Shown here: in pieces, positions 1-15,500 of the stretch
How the letters are laid out: every line of letters begins with the position of its first letter
Position numbering within the stretch: position 1 is the stretch's first letter
DNA from: Glandiceps talaboti
Lineage: Eukaryota; Hemichordata; Enteropneusta; Spengelidae
Assembly (NCBI RefSeq): GCF_964340395.1
Contig: NC_135567.1
Location: 1,033,383-1,097,382 of the forward strand
DNA length: 64,000 nucleotides
Direction of reading: 5' to 3'
Position numbers and translations under genes: made by a program
Notes under the pieces: model-generated
The model's database searches: none
Seen by the model: only the letters and a program-made list of their open reading frames with translations
Told to the model about the DNA's origin: nothing

Positions 1-3000
1 GACTGCTAACTGAGGTTTTGAAATCTAACATTTAGACTGCTCACTGAGGTTTTGAAATCTAACACTTAGACTGCTAACTGAGGTTTTGAAATCTAACACT
101 TAGACTGCTAACTGAGGTTTTGAAATCTAACACTTAGTCTGCTCACTGAGGTTTTAAAATCTAACACTTAGTCTGCTAACTGAGGCTTTAAAATCTAACA
201 CTTAGACTGCTAATTGAGGTTTTAAAATCTAACACTTAGACTGCTAACTGAGGCTTTAAAATCTAACACTTAGACTGCTAACTGAGGTTTTGAAATCTAA
301 CATTTAGACTGCTCACTGAGGTTTTAAAATCTAACACTTAGTCTGCTAATTGAGGTTTTAAAATCTAACACTTAGACTGCTAACTGAGGCTTTAAAATCT
401 AACACTTAGACTGCTAACTGAGGTTTTGAAATCTAACATTTAGACTGCTCACTGAGGTTTTGAAATCTAACACTTAGACTGCTAACTGAGGTTTTGAAAT
501 CTAACACTTAGACTGCTAACTGAGGTTTTGAAATCTAACATTTAGACTGCTAACTGAGGCTTTAAAATCTAACACTTAGTCTGCTAACTGAGGCTTTAAA
601 ATCTAACACTTAGTCAGCTCACTGAGGTTTTAAAATCTAACACTTAGACTGCTAACTGAGGCTTTAAAATCTAACACTTAGACTGCTAACTGAGGCTTTA
701 AAATCTAACACTTAGTCAGCTCACTGAGGTTTTAAAATCTAACACTTAGACTGCTAACTGAGGCTTTAAAATCTAACACTTAGTCTGCTCACTGAGGTTT
801 TGAAATCTAACACTTAGACTGCTAACTGAGGCTTTAAAATCTAACACTTAGTCTGCTCACTGAGGTTTTGAATTCTAACACTTAGACTGCTAACTGAGGT
901 TTTGAAATCTAACACTTAGACTGCTAACTGAGGCTTTAAAATCTAACACTTAGACTGCTAACTGAGGCTTTAAAATCTAACACTTAGACTGCTAACTGAG
1001 GCTTTAAAATCTAACACTTAGACTGCTAACTGAGGTTTTGAAATCTAACATTTAGACTGCTCACTGAGGTTTTGAAATCTAACACTTAGACTGCTAACTG
1101 AGGTTTTGAAATCTAACACTTAGACTGCTAACTGAGGTTTTGAAATCTAACACTTAGTCTGCTCACTGAGGTTTTAAAATCTAACACTTAGTCTGCTAAC
1201 TGAGGTTTTAAAATCTAACACTTAGTCTGCTAACTCAGGCTTTAAAATCTAACACTTAGACTGCTAATTGAGGTTTTAAAATCTAACACTTAGACTGCTA
1301 ACTGAGGCTTTAAAATCTAACACTTAGACTGCTAACTGAGGCTTTAAAATCTAACACTTAGACTGCTAACTGAGGTTTTGAAATCTAACATTTAGACTGC
1401 TCACTGAGGTTTTGAAATCTAACACTTAGACTGCTAACTGAGGTTTTGAAATCTAACACTTAGACTGCTAACTGAGGTTTTGAAATCTAACACTTAGTCT
1501 GCTCACTGAGGTTTTAAAATCTAACACTTAGTCTGCTAACTGAGGTTTTAAAATCTAACACTTAGTCTGCTAACTGAGGCTTTAAAATCTAACACTTAGA
1601 CTGCTAATTGAGGTTTTAAAATCTAACACTTAGACTGCTAACTGAGGCTTTAAAATCTAACACTTAGACTGCTAACTGAGGCTTTAAAATCTAACACTTA
1701 GTCAGCTCACTGAGGTTTTAAAATCTAACACTTAGACTGCTAACTGAGGCTTTAAAATCTAACACTTAGTCTGCTCACTGAGGTTTTGAAATCTAACACT
1801 TAGACTGCTAACTGAGGCTTTAAAATCTAACACTTAGTCTGCTCACTGAGGTTTTGAATTCTAACACTTAGACTGCTAACTGAGGTTTTGAAATCTAACA
1901 CTTAGACTGCTAACTGAGGCTTTAAAATCTAACACTTAGACTGCTCACTGAGGCTTTAAAATCTAACACTTAGACTGCTAACTGAGGCTTTAAAATCTAA
2001 CACTTAGACTGTTAACTGAGGCTTTAAAATCTAACACTTAGTCTGCTCACTGAGGCTTTAAAATCTAACACTTAGTCTGCTCACTGAGGCTTTAAAATCT
2101 AACACTTAGTCTGCTCACTGAGGTTTTGAAATTTAACACTTAGTCTGCTCACTGAGGTTTTGAATTCTAACACTTTAGTCTGCTCACTGAGTTTTTGAAA
2201 TCTAACACTTAGACTGCTTACTGAGGTTTTGAATTCTAACACTTAGTCTGCTCACTGAGGTTTTGAATTCTAACACTTAGACTGCTAACTGAGGTTTTGA
2301 AATCTAACACTTAGTCTGCTAACTGAGGTTTTGAATTCTAACACTTAGTCTGCTCACTGAAGCTTTAAAATCTAACACTTAGACTGCTAACTGAGGTTTT
2401 GAAATCTAACATTTAGACTGCTCACTGAGGTTTTGAAATCTAACACTTAGACTGCTAACTGAGGTTTTGAAATCTAACACTTAGACTGCTAACTGAGGTT
2501 TTGAAATCTAACACTTAGTCTGCTCACTGAGGTTTTAAAATCTAACACTTAGTCTGCTAACTGAGGCTTTAAAATCTAACACTTAGACTGCTAATTGAGG
2601 TTTTAAAATCTAACACTTAGACTGCTAACTGAGGCTTTAAAATCTAACACTTAGACTGCTTACTGAGGTTTTGAATTCTAACACTTAGTCTGCTCACTGA
2701 GGTTTTGAATTCTAACACTTAGACTGCTAACTGAGGTTTTGAAATCTAACATTTAGACTGCTCACTGAGGTTTTAAAATCTAACACTTAGTCTGCTAATT
2801 GAGGTTTTAAAATCTAACACTTAGACTGCTAACTGAGGCTTTAAAATCTAACACTTAGACTGCTAACTGAGGTTTTGAAATCTAACATTTAGACTGCTCA
2901 CTGAGGTTTTGAAATCTAACACTTAGACTGCTAACTGAGGTTTTGAAATCTAACACTTAGACTGCTAACTGAGGTTTTGAAATCTAACATTTAGACTGCT

Positions 3001-4898
3001 AACTGAGGCTTTAAAATCTAACACTTAGTCTGCTAACTGAGGCTTTAAAATCTAACACTTAGTCAGCTCACTGAGGTTTTAAAATCTAACACTTAGACTG
3101 CTAACTGAGGCTTTAAAATCTAACACTTAGACTGCTAACTGAGGCTTTAAAATCTAACACTTAGTCAGCTCACTGAGGTTTTAAAATCTAACACTTAGAC
3201 TGCTAACTGAGGCTTTAAAATCTAACACTTAGTCTGCTCACTGAGGTTTTGAAATCTAACACTTAGACTGCTAACTGAGGCTTTAAAATCTAACACTTAG
3301 TCTGCTCACTGAGGTTTTGAATTCTAACACTTAGACTGCTAACTGAGGTTTTGAAATCTAACACTTAGACTGCTAACTGAGGCTTTAAAATCTAACACTT
3401 AGACTGCTAACTGAGGCTTTAAAATCTAACACTTAGACTGCTAACTGAGGCTTTAAAATCTAACACTTAGACTGCTAACTGAGGTTTTGAAATCTAACAT
3501 TTAGACTGCTCACTGAGGTTTTGAAATCTAACACTTAGACTGCTAACTGAGGTTTTGAAATCTAACACTTAGACTGCTAACTGAGGTTTTGAAATCTAAC
3601 ACTTAGTCTGCTCACTGAGGTTTTAAAATCTAACACTTAGTCTGCTAACTGAGGTTTTAAAATCTAACACTTAGTCTGCTAACTCAGGCTTTAAAATCTA
3701 ACACTTAGACTGCTAATTGAGGTTTTAAAATCTAACACTTAGACTGCTAACTGAGGCTTTAAAATCTAACACTTAGACTGCTAACTGAGGCTTTAAAATC
3801 TAACACTTAGACTGCTAACTGAGGTTTTGAAATCTAACATTTAGACTGCTCACTGAGGTTTTGAAATCTAACACTTAGACTGCTAACTGAGGTTTTGAAA
3901 TCTAACACTTAGACTGCTAACTGAGGTTTTGAAATCTAACACTTAGTCTGCTCACTGAGGTTTTAAAATCTAACACTTAGTCTGCTAACTGAGGTTTTAA
4001 AATCTAACACTTAGTCTGCTAACTGAGGCTTTAAAATCTAACACTTAGACTGCTAATTGAGGTTTTAAAATCTAACACTTAGACTGCTAACTGAGGCTTT
4101 AAAATCTAACACTTAGACTGCTAACTGAGGCTTTAAAATCTAACACTTAGTCAGCTCACTGAGGTTTTAAAATCTAACACTTAGACTGCTAACTGAGGCT
4201 TTAAAATCTAACACTTAGTCTGCTCACTGAGGTTTTGAAATCTAACACTTAGACTGCTAACTGAGGCTTTAAAATCTAACACTTAGTCTGCTCACTGAGG
4301 TTTTGAATTCTAACACTTAGACTGCTAACTGAGGTTTTGAAATCTAACACTTAGACTGCTAACTGAGGCTTTAAAATCTAACACTTAGACTGCTCACTGA
4401 GGCTTTAAAATCTAACACTTAGACTGCTAACTGAGGCTTTAAAATCTAACACTTAGACTGTTAACTGAGGCTTTAAAATCTAACACTTAGTCTGCTCACT
4501 GAGGCTTTAAAATCTAACACTTAGTCTGCTCACTGAGGCTTTAAAATCTAACACTTAGTCTGCTCACTGAGGTTTTGAAATTTAACACTTAGTCTGCTCA
4601 CTGAGGTTTTGAATTCTAACACTTTAGTCTGCTCACTGAGTTTTTGAAATCTAACACTTAGACTGCTTACTGAGGTTTTGAATTCTAACACTTAGTCTGC
4701 TCACTGAGGTTTTGAATTCTAACACTTAGACTGCTAACTGAGGTTTTGAAATCTAACACTTAGTCTGCTAATTGAGGCTTTAAAATCTAACACTTAGACT
4801 GTTAACTGAGGTTTTGAAATCTAACACTTAGTCTGCTAACTGAGGTTTTGAATTCTAACACTTAGTCTGCTCACTGAAGCTTTAAAATCTAACACTTA
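1..4898. repeat. Higher-order duplication in 34-bp array, offset 2,449 bp
   Basis: The stretch from base 1 repeats from base 2382. The rare variant AACTCAGG at 1232 recurs at 3681, and GAAATTTAAC at 2128 recurs at 4577; both are 2,449 bp apart (72 units plus 1 bp). The left copy lacks two units (68 bp) near 270-300 and another two near 2330, so the offset is 2,381 at the start, 2,449 in the middle and 2,517 at the end. Sharing of a rare variant implies common descent of the two blocks, not independent mutation. The right copy ends close to a unique GTAATC variant at about 4918. Confidence 0.8.
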
Positions 4899-6150
4899 GA
4901 CTGCTAACTGAGGTTTTGTAATCTAACACTTAGACTGCTAATTGAGGTTTTAAAATCTAACACTTAGACTGCTAACTGAGGCTTTAAAATCTAACACTTA
5001 GACTGCTAACTGAGGCTTTAAAATCTAACACTTAGACTGCTAACTGAGGTTTTGAAATCTAACATTTAGACTGCTCACTGAGGTTTTGAAATCTAACACT
5101 TAGACTGCTAACTGAGGTTTTGAAATCTAACACTTAGACTGCTAACTGAGGTTTTGAAATCTAACACTTAGTCTGCTCACTGAGGTTTTAAAATCTAACA
5201 CTTAGTCTGCTAACTGAGGTTTTAAAATCTAACACTTAGTCTGCTAACTGAGGCTTTAAAATCTAACACTTAGACTGCTAATTGAGGTTTTAAAATCTAA
5301 CACTTAGACTGCTAACTGAGGCTTTAAAATCTAACACTTAGACTGCTAACTGAGGCTTTAAAATCTAACACTTAGTCAGCTCACTGAGGTTTTAAAATCT
5401 AACACTTAGACTGCTAACTGAGGCTTTAAAATCTAACACTTAGTCTGCTCACTGAGGTTTTGAAATCTAACACTTAGACTGCTAACTGAGGCTTTAAAAT
5501 CTAACACTTAGTCTGCTCACTGAGGTTTTGAATTCTAACACTTAGACTGCTAACTGAGGTTTTGAAATCTAACACTTAGACTGCTAACTGAGGCTTTAAA
5601 ATCTAACACTTAGACTGCTCACTGAGGCTTTAAAATCTAACACTTAGACTGCTAACTGAGGCTTTAAAATCTAACACTTAGACTGTTAACTGAGGCTTTA
5701 AAATCTAACACTTAGTCTGCTCACTGAGGCTTTAAAATCTAACACTTAGTCTGCTCACTGAGGCTTTAAAATCTAACACTTAGTCTGCTCACTGAGGTTT
5801 TGAAATTTAACACTTAGTCTGCTCACTGAGGTTTTGAATTCTAACACTTTAGTCTGCTCACTGAGTTTTTGAAATCTAACACTTAGACTGCTTACTGAGG
5901 TTTTGAATTCTAACACTTAGTCTGCTCACTGAGGTTTTGAATTCTAACACTTAGACTGCTAACTGAGGTTTTGAAATCTAACACTTAGTCTGCTAATTGA
6001 GGCTTTAAAATCTAACACTTAGACTGTTAACTGAGGTTTTGAAATCTAACACTTAGTCTGCTAACTGAGGTTTTGAATTCTAACACTTAGTCTGCTCACT
6101 GAAGCTTTAAAATCTAACACTTAGACTGCTAACTGAGGTTTTGAAATCTA
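3700..6150. repeat. 1,225-bp tandem duplication inside 34-bp array
   Basis: The GAAATTTAAC marker at 4577 recurs at 5802, and the GAAGCTTTAAAA marker at 4876 recurs at 6101. Both are 1,225 bp apart, which is 36 units plus one extra T. The matching segments run roughly 3700-4925 and 4926-6150. From 6124 onward the sequence resumes the pattern seen from 2382, at an offset of 3,742 bp, so this duplication is nested in a larger repeat. Confidence 0.75.
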
Positions 6151-6525
6151 ACATTTAGACTGCTCACTGAGGTTTTGAAATCTAACACTTAGACTGCTAA
6201 CTGAGGTTTTGAAATCTAACACTTAGACTGCTAACTGAGGTTTTGAAATCTAACACTTAGTCTGCTCACTGAGGTTTTAAAATCTAACACTTAGTCTGCT
6301 AACTGAGGCTTTAAAATCTAACACTTAGACTGCTAATTGAGGTTTTAAAATCTAACACTTAGACTGCTAACTGAGGCTTTAAAATCTAACACTTAGACTG
6401 CTTACTGAGGTTTTGAATTCTAACACTTAGTCTGCTCACTGAGGTTTTGAATTCTAACACTTAGACTGCTAACTGAGGTTTTGAAATCTAACATTTAGAC
6501 TGCTCACTGAGGTTTTAAAATCTAA

Positions 6526-9500
6526 CACTTAGTCTGCTAATTGAGGTTTTAAAATCTAACACTTAGACTGCTAACTGAGGCTTTAAAATCTAACACTTAG
6601 ACTGCTAACTGAGGTTTTGAAATCTAACATTTAGACTGCTCACTGAGGTTTTGAAATCTAACACTTAGACTGCTAACTGAGGTTTTGAAATCTAACACTT
6701 AGACTGCTAACTGAGGTTTTGAAATCTAACATTTAGACTGCTAACTGAGGCTTTAAAATCTAACACTTAGTCTGCTAACTGAGGCTTTAAAATCTAACAC
6801 TTAGTCAGCTCACTGAGGTTTTAAAATCTAACACTTAGACTGCTAACTGAGGCTTTAAAATCTAACACTTAGACTGCTAACTGAGGCTTTAAAATCTAAC
6901 ACTTAGTCAGCTCACTGAGGTTTTAAAATCTAACACTTAGACTGCTAACTGAGGCTTTAAAATCTAACACTTAGTCTGCTCACTGAGGTTTTGAAATCTA
7001 ACACTTAGACTGCTAACTGAGGCTTTAAAATCTAACACTTAGTCTGCTCACTGAGGTTTTGAATTCTAACACTTAGACTGCTAACTGAGGTTTTGAAATC
7101 TAACACTTAGACTGCTAACTGAGGCTTTAAAATCTAACACTTAGACTGCTAACTGAGGCTTTAAAATCTAACACTTAGACTGCTAACTGAGGCTTTAAAA
7201 TCTAACACTTAGACTGTTAACTGAGGCTTTAAAATCTAACACTTAGTCTGCTCACTGAGGCTTTAAAATCTAACACTTAGTCTGCTCACTGAGGTTTTGA
7301 AATTTAACACTTAGTCTGCTCACTGAGGTTTTGAATTCTAACACTTTAGTCTGCTCACTGAGTTTTTGAAATCTAACACTTAGACTGCTTACTGAGGTTT
7401 TGAATTCTAACACTTAGTCTGCTCACTGAGGTTTTGAATTCTAACACTTTAGTCTGCTCACTGAGTTTTTGAATTCTAACACTTAGTCTGCTCACTGAGG
7501 TTTTGAATTCTAACACTTAGTCTGCTCACTGAGGCTTTAAAATCTAACACTTAGTCTGCTCACTGAGGTTTTGAAATCTAACACTTAGTCTGCTCACTGA
7601 GGCTTTAAAATCTAACACTTAGTCTGCTCACTGAGGTTTTGAAATCTAACACTTTAGTCTGCTCACTGAGGTTTTGAATTCTAACACTTAGACTGCTCAC
7701 TGAGGTTTTGAATTCTAACACTTAGTCTGCTCACTGAGGTTTTGAATTCTAACACTTAGTCTGCTCACTGAGGTTTTGAAATCTAACACTTAGACTGCTA
7801 ACTAAGGCTTTGAAATCTAACATTTAGACTGCTCACTGAGGTTTTGAAATCTAACACTTAGACTGCTCACTGAGGTTTTGAAATCTAACACTTAGACTGC
7901 TAACTAAGGCTTTGAAATCTAACATTTAGACTGCTCACTGAGGTTTTGAAATCTAACACTTAGACTGCTAACTGAGGTTTTGAAATCTAACACTTAGTCT
8001 GCTCACTGAAGTTTTGAAATCTAACACTTTAGTCTGCTCACTGAAGTTTTTGAAATCTAACACTTTAGTCTGCTCACTGAAGTTTTGAAATCTAACACTT
8101 AGACTGTTAACTGAGGTTTTGAATTCTAACACTTAGTCTGCTCACTGAGGTTTTGAATTCTAACACTTAGACTGCTAACTGAGGTTTTGAATTCTAACAC
8201 TTAGTCTGCTCACTGAGGTTTTGAATTCTAACACTTAGACTGGTAACTGAGGCTTTAAAATCTAACACTTAGTCTGCTCACTGAGGTTTTAAAATCTAAC
8301 ACTTAGACTGCTAACTGAGGCTTTAAAATCTAACACTTAGTCTGCTCACTGAGGTTTTAAAATCTAACACTTAGACTGCTAACTGAGGCTTTAAAATCTA
8401 ACACTTAGTCTGCTCACTGAGGTTTTGAATTCTAACACTTAGACTGCTAACTGAGGTTTTGAAATCTAACACTTAGACTGTTAACTGAGGTTTTAAAATC
8501 TAACACTTAGTCTGCTAATTGAGGTTTTGAATTCTAACACTTAGTCTGCTCACTGAAGCTTTAAAATCTAACACTTAGACTGCTAACTGAGGTTTTGAAA
8601 TCTAACATTTAGACTGCTCACTGAGGTTTTGAAATCTAACACTTAGACTGCTAACTGAGGTTTTGAAATCTAACACTTAGACTGCTAACTGAGGTTTTGA
8701 AATCTAACACTTAGTCTGCTCACTGAGGTTTTAAAATCTAACACTTAGTCTGCTAACTGAGGCTTTAAAATCTAACACTTAGACTGCTAATTGAGGTTTT
8801 AAAATCTAACACTTAGACTGCTAACTGAGGCTTTAAAATCTAACACTTAGACTGCTTACTGAGGTTTTGAATTCTAACACTTAGTCTGCTCACTGAGGTT
8901 TTGAATTCTAACACTTAGACTGCTAACTGAGGTTTTGAAATCTAACATTTAGACTGCTCACTGAGGTTTTAAAATCTAACACTTAGTCTGCTAATTGAGG
9001 TTTTAAAATCTAACACTTAGACTGCTAACTGAGGCTTTAAAATCTAACACTTAGACTGCTAACTGAGGTTTTGAAATCTAACATTTAGACTGCTCACTGA
9101 GGTTTTGAAATCTAACACTTAGACTGCTAACTGAGGTTTTGAAATCTAACACTTAGACTGCTAACTGAGGTTTTGAAATCTAACACTTTAGTCTGCTCAC
9201 TGAGGTTTTGAATTCTAACACTTAGACTGCTCACTGAGGTTTTGAATTCTAACACTTAGTCTGCTCACTGAGGTTTTGAATTCTAACACTTAGTCTGCTC
9301 ACTGAGGTTTTGAAATCTAACACTTAGACTGCTAACTAAGGCTTTGAAATCTAACATTTAGACTGCTCACTGAGGTTTTGAAATCTAACACTTAGACTGC
9401 TCACTGAGGTTTTGAAATCTAACACTTAGACTGCTAACTAAGGCTTTGAAATCTAACATTTAGACTGCTCACTGAGGTTTTGAAATCTAACACTTAGACT

Positions 9501-12500
9501 GCTAACTGAGGTTTTGAAATCTAACACTTAGTCTGCTCACTGAAGTTTTGAAATCTAACACTTTAGTCTGCTCACTGAAGTTTTTGAAATCTAACACTTT
9601 AGTCTGCTCACTGAAGTTTTGAAATCTAACACTTAGACTGTTAACTGAGGTTTTGAATTCTAACACTTAGTCTGCTCACTGAGGTTTTGAATTCTAACAC
9701 TTAGACTGCTAACTGAGGTTTTGAATTCTAACACTTAGTCTGCTCACTGAGGTTTTGAATTCTAACACTTAGACTGGTAACTGAGGCTTTAAAATCTAAC
9801 ACTTAGTCTGCTCACTGAGGTTTTAAAATCTAACACTTAGACTGCTAACTGAGGCTTTAAAATCTAACACTTAGTCTGCTCACTGAGGTTTTAAAATCTA
9901 ACACTTAGACTGCTAACTGAGGCTTTAAAATCTAACACTTAGTCTGCTCACTGAGGTTTTGAATTCTAACACTTAGACTGCTAACTGAGGTTTTGAAATC
10001 TAACACTTAGACTGTTAACTGAGGTTTTAAAATCTAACACTTAGTCTGCTAATTGAGGTTTTGAATTCTAACACTTAGTCTGCTCACTGAAGCTTTAAAA
10101 TCTAACACTTAGACTGCTAACTGAGGTTTTGAAATCTAACATTTAGACTGCTCACTGAGGTTTTGAAATCTAACACTTAGACTGCTAACTGAGGTTTTGA
10201 AATCTAACACTTAGACTGCTAACTGAGGTTTTGAAATCTAACACTTAGTCTGCTCACTGAGGTTTTAAAATCTAACACTTAGTCTGCTAACTGAGGCTTT
10301 AAAATCTAACACTTAGACTGCTAATTGAGGTTTTAAAATCTAACACTTAGACTGCTAACTGAGGCTTTAAAATCTAACACTTAGACTGCTTACTGAGGTT
10401 TTGAATTCTAACACTTAGTCTGCTCACTGAGGTTTTGAATTCTAACACTTAGACTGCTAACTGAGGTTTTGAAATCTAACATTTAGACTGCTCACTGAGG
10501 TTTTAAAATCTAACACTTAGTCTGCTAATTGAGGTTTTAAAATCTAACACTTAGACTGCTAACTGAGGCTTTAAAATCTAACACTTAGACTGCTAACTGA
10601 GGTTTTGAAATCTAACATTTAGACTGCTCACTGAGGTTTTGAAATCTAACACTTAGACTGCTAACTGAGGTTTTGAAATCTAACACTTAGACTGCTAACT
10701 GAGGTTTTGAAATCTAACATTTAGACTGCTAACTGAGGCTTTAAAATCTAACACTTAGTCTGCTAACTGAGGCTTTAAAATCTAACACTTAGTCAGCTCA
10801 CTGAGGTTTTAAAATCTAACACTTAGACTGCTAACTGAGGCTTTAAAATCTAACACTTAGACTGCTAACTGAGGCTTTAAAATCTAACACTTAGTCAGCT
10901 CACTGAGGTTTTAAAATCTAACACTTAGACTGCTAACTGAGGCTTTAAAATCTAACACTTAGTCTGCTCACTGAGGTTTTGAAATCTAACACTTAGACTG
11001 CTAACTGAGGCTTTAAAATCTAACACTTAGTCTGCTCACTGAGGTTTTGAATTCTAACACTTAGACTGCTAACTGAGGTTTTGAAATCTAACACTTAGAC
11101 TGCTAACTGAGGCTTTAAAATCTAACACTTAGTCTGCTAATTGAGGTTTTAAAATCTAACACTTAGACTGCTAACTGAGGCTTTAAAATCTAACACTTAG
11201 ACTGCTAACTGAGGTTTTGAAATCTAACATTTAGACTGCTCACTGAGGTTTTGAAATCTAACACTTAGACTGCTAACTGAGGTTTTGAAATCTAACACTT
11301 AGACTGCTAACTGAGGTTTTGAAATCTAACATTTAGACTGCTAACTGAGGCTTTAAAATCTAACACTTAGTCTGCTAACTGAGGCTTTAAAATCTAACAC
11401 TTAGTCAGCTCACTGAGGTTTTAAAATCTAACACTTAGACTGCTAACTGAGGCTTTAAAATCTAACACTTAGACTGCTAACTGAGGCTTTAAAATCTAAC
11501 ACTTAGTCAGCTCACTGAGGTTTTAAAATCTAACACTTAGACTGCTAACTGAGGCTTTAAAATCTAACACTTAGTCTGCTCACTGAGGTTTTGAAATCTA
11601 ACACTTAGACTGCTAACTGAGGCTTTAAAATCTAACACTTAGTCTGCTCACTGAGGTTTTGAATTCTAACACTTAGACTGCTAACTGAGGTTTTGAAATC
11701 TAACACTTAGACTGCTAACTGAGGCTTTAAAATCTAACACTTAGACTGCTAACTGAGGCTTTAAAATCTAACACTTAGACTGCTAACTGAGGCTTTAAAA
11801 TCTAACACTTAGACTGTTAACTGAGGCTTTAAAATCTAACACTTAGTCTGCTCACTGAGGCTTTAAAATCTAACACTTAGTCTGCTCACTGAGGTTTTGA
11901 AATTTAACACTTAGTCTGCTCACTGAGGTTTTGAATTCTAACACTTTAGTCTGCTCACTGAGTTTTTGAAATCTAACACTTAGACTGCTTACTGAGGTTT
12001 TGAATTCTAACACTTAGTCTGCTCACTGAGGTTTTGAATTCTAACACTTTAGTCTGCTCACTGAGTTTTTGAATTCTAACACTTAGTCTGCTCACTGAGG
12101 TTTTGAATTCTAACACTTAGTCTGCTCACTGAGGCTTTAAAATCTAACACTTAGTCTGCTCACTGAGGTTTTGAAATCTAACACTTAGTCTGCTCACTGA
12201 GGCTTTAAAATCTAACACTTAGTCTGCTCACTGAGGTTTTGAAATCTAACACTTTAGTCTGCTCACTGAGGTTTTGAATTCTAACACTTAGACTGCTCAC
12301 TGAGGTTTTGAATTCTAACACTTAGTCTGCTCACTGAGGTTTTGAATTCTAACACTTAGTCTGCTCACTGAGGTTTTGAAATCTAACACTTAGACTGCTA
12401 ACTAAGGCTTTGAAATCTAACATTTAGACTGCTCACTGAGGTTTTGAAATCTAACACTTAGACTGCTCACTGAGGTTTTGAAATCTAACACTTAGACTGC

Positions 12501-15500
12501 TAACTAAGGCTTTGAAATCTAACATTTAGACTGCTCACTGAGGTTTTGAAATCTAACACTTAGACTGCTAACTGAGGTTTTGAAATCTAACACTTAGTCT
12601 GCTCACTGAAGTTTTGAAATCTAACACTTTAGTCTGCTCACTGAAGTTTTTGAAATCTAACACTTTAGTCTGCTCACTGAAGTTTTGAAATCTAACACTT
12701 AGACTGTTAACTGAGGTTTTGAATTCTAACACTTAGTCTGCTCACTGAGGTTTTGAATTCTAACACTTAGACTGCTAACTGAGGTTTTGAATTCTAACAC
12801 TTAGTCTGCTCACTGAGGTTTTGAATTCTAACACTTAGACTGGTAACTGAGGCTTTAAAATCTAACACTTAGTCTGCTCACTGAGGTTTTAAAATCTAAC
12901 ACTTAGACTGCTAACTGAGGCTTTAAAATCTAACACTTAGTCTGCTCACTGAGGTTTTAAAATCTAACACTTAGACTGCTAACTGAGGCTTTAAAATCTA
13001 ACACTTAGTCTGCTCACTGAGGTTTTGAATTCTAACACTTAGACTGCTAACTGAGGTTTTGAAATCTAACACTTAGACTGTTAACTGAGGTTTTAAAATC
13101 TAACACTTAGTCTGCTAATTGAGGTTTTGAATTCTAACACTTAGTCTGCTCACTGAAGCTTTAAAATCTAACACTTAGACTGCTAACTGAGGTTTTGAAA
13201 TCTAACATTTAGACTGCTCACTGAGGTTTTGAAATCTAACACTTAGACTGCTAACTGAGGTTTTGAAATCTAACACTTAGACTGCTAACTGAGGTTTTGA
13301 AATCTAACACTTAGTCTGCTCACTGAGGTTTTAAAATCTAACACTTAGTCTGCTAACTGAGGCTTTAAAATCTAACACTTAGACTGCTAATTGAGGTTTT
13401 AAAATCTAACACTTAGACTGCTAACTGAGGCTTTAAAATCTAACACTTAGACTGCTTACTGAGGTTTTGAATTCTAACACTTAGTCTGCTCACTGAGGTT
13501 TTGAATTCTAACACTTAGACTGCTAACTGAGGTTTTGAAATCTAACATTTAGACTGCTCACTGAGGTTTTAAAATCTAACACTTAGTCTGCTAATTGAGG
13601 TTTTAAAATCTAACACTTAGACTGCTAACTGAGGCTTTAAAATCTAACACTTAGACTGCTAACTGAGGTTTTGAAATCTAACATTTAGACTGCTCACTGA
13701 GGTTTTGAAATCTAACACTTAGACTGCTAACTGAGGTTTTGAAATCTAACACTTAGACTGCTAACTGAGGTTTTGAAATCTAACACTTTAGTCTGCTCAC
13801 TGAGGTTTTGAATTCTAACACTTAGACTGCTCACTGAGGTTTTGAATTCTAACACTTAGTCTGCTCACTGAGGTTTTGAATTCTAACACTTAGTCTGCTC
13901 ACTGAGGTTTTGAAATCTAACACTTAGACTGCTAACTAAGGCTTTGAAATCTAACATTTAGACTGCTCACTGAGGTTTTGAAATCTAACACTTAGACTGC
14001 TCACTGAGGTTTTGAAATCTAACACTTAGACTGCTAACTAAGGCTTTGAAATCTAACATTTAGACTGCTCACTGAGGTTTTGAAATCTAACACTTAGACT
14101 GCTAACTGAGGTTTTGAAATCTAACACTTAGTCTGCTCACTGAAGTTTTGAAATCTAACACTTTAGTCTGCTCACTGAAGTTTTTGAAATCTAACACTTT
14201 AGTCTGCTCACTGAAGTTTTGAAATCTAACACTTAGACTGTTAACTGAGGTTTTGAATTCTAACACTTAGTCTGCTCACTGAGGTTTTGAATTCTAACAC
14301 TTAGACTGCTAACTGAGGTTTTGAATTCTAACACTTAGTCTGCTCACTGAGGTTTTGAATTCTAACACTTAGACTGGTAACTGAGGCTTTAAAATCTAAC
14401 ACTTAGTCTGCTCACTGAGGTTTTAAAATCTAACACTTAGACTGCTAACTGAGGCTTTAAAATCTAACACTTAGTCTGCTCACTGAGGTTTTAAAATCTA
14501 ACACTTAGACTGCTAACTGAGGCTTTAAAATCTAACACTTAGTCTGCTCACTGAGGTTTTGAATTCTAACACTTAGACTGCTAACTGAGGTTTTGAAATC
14601 TAACACTTAGACTGTTAACTGAGGTTTTAAAATCTAACACTTAGTCTGCTAATTGAGGTTTTGAATTCTAACACTTAGTCTGCTCACTGAAGCTTTAAAA
14701 TCTAACACTTAGACTGCTAACTGAGGTTTTGAAATCTAACATTTAGACTGCTCACTGAGGTTTTGAAATCTAACACTTAGACTGCTAACTGAGGTTTTGA
14801 AATCTAACACTTAGACTGCTAACTGAGGTTTTGAAATCTAACACTTAGTCTGCTCACTGAGGTTTTAAAATCTAACACTTAGTCTGCTAACTGAGGCTTT
14901 AAAATCTAACACTTAGACTGCTAATTGAGGTTTTAAAATCTAACACTTAGACTGCTAACTGAGGCTTTAAAATCTAACACTTAGACTGCTTACTGAGGTT
15001 TTGAATTCTAACACTTAGTCTGCTCACTGAGGTTTTGAATTCTAACACTTAGACTGCTAACTGAGGTTTTGAAATCTAACATTTAGACTGCTCACTGAGG
15101 TTTTAAAATCTAACACTTAGTCTGCTAATTGAGGTTTTAAAATCTAACACTTAGACTGCTAACTGAGGCTTTAAAATCTAACACTTAGACTGCTAACTGA
15201 GGTTTTGAAATCTAACATTTAGACTGCTCACTGAGGTTTTGAAATCTAACACTTAGACTGCTAACTGAGGTTTTGAAATCTAACACTTAGACTGCTAACT
15301 GAGGTTTTGAAATCTAACATTTAGACTGCTAACTGAGGCTTTAAAATCTAACACTTAGTCTGCTAACTGAGGCTTTAAAATCTAACACTTAGTCAGCTCA
15401 CTGAGGTTTTAAAATCTAACACTTAGACTGCTAACTGAGGCTTTAAAATCTAACACTTAGACTGCTAACTGAGGCTTTAAAATCTAACACTTAGTCAGCT

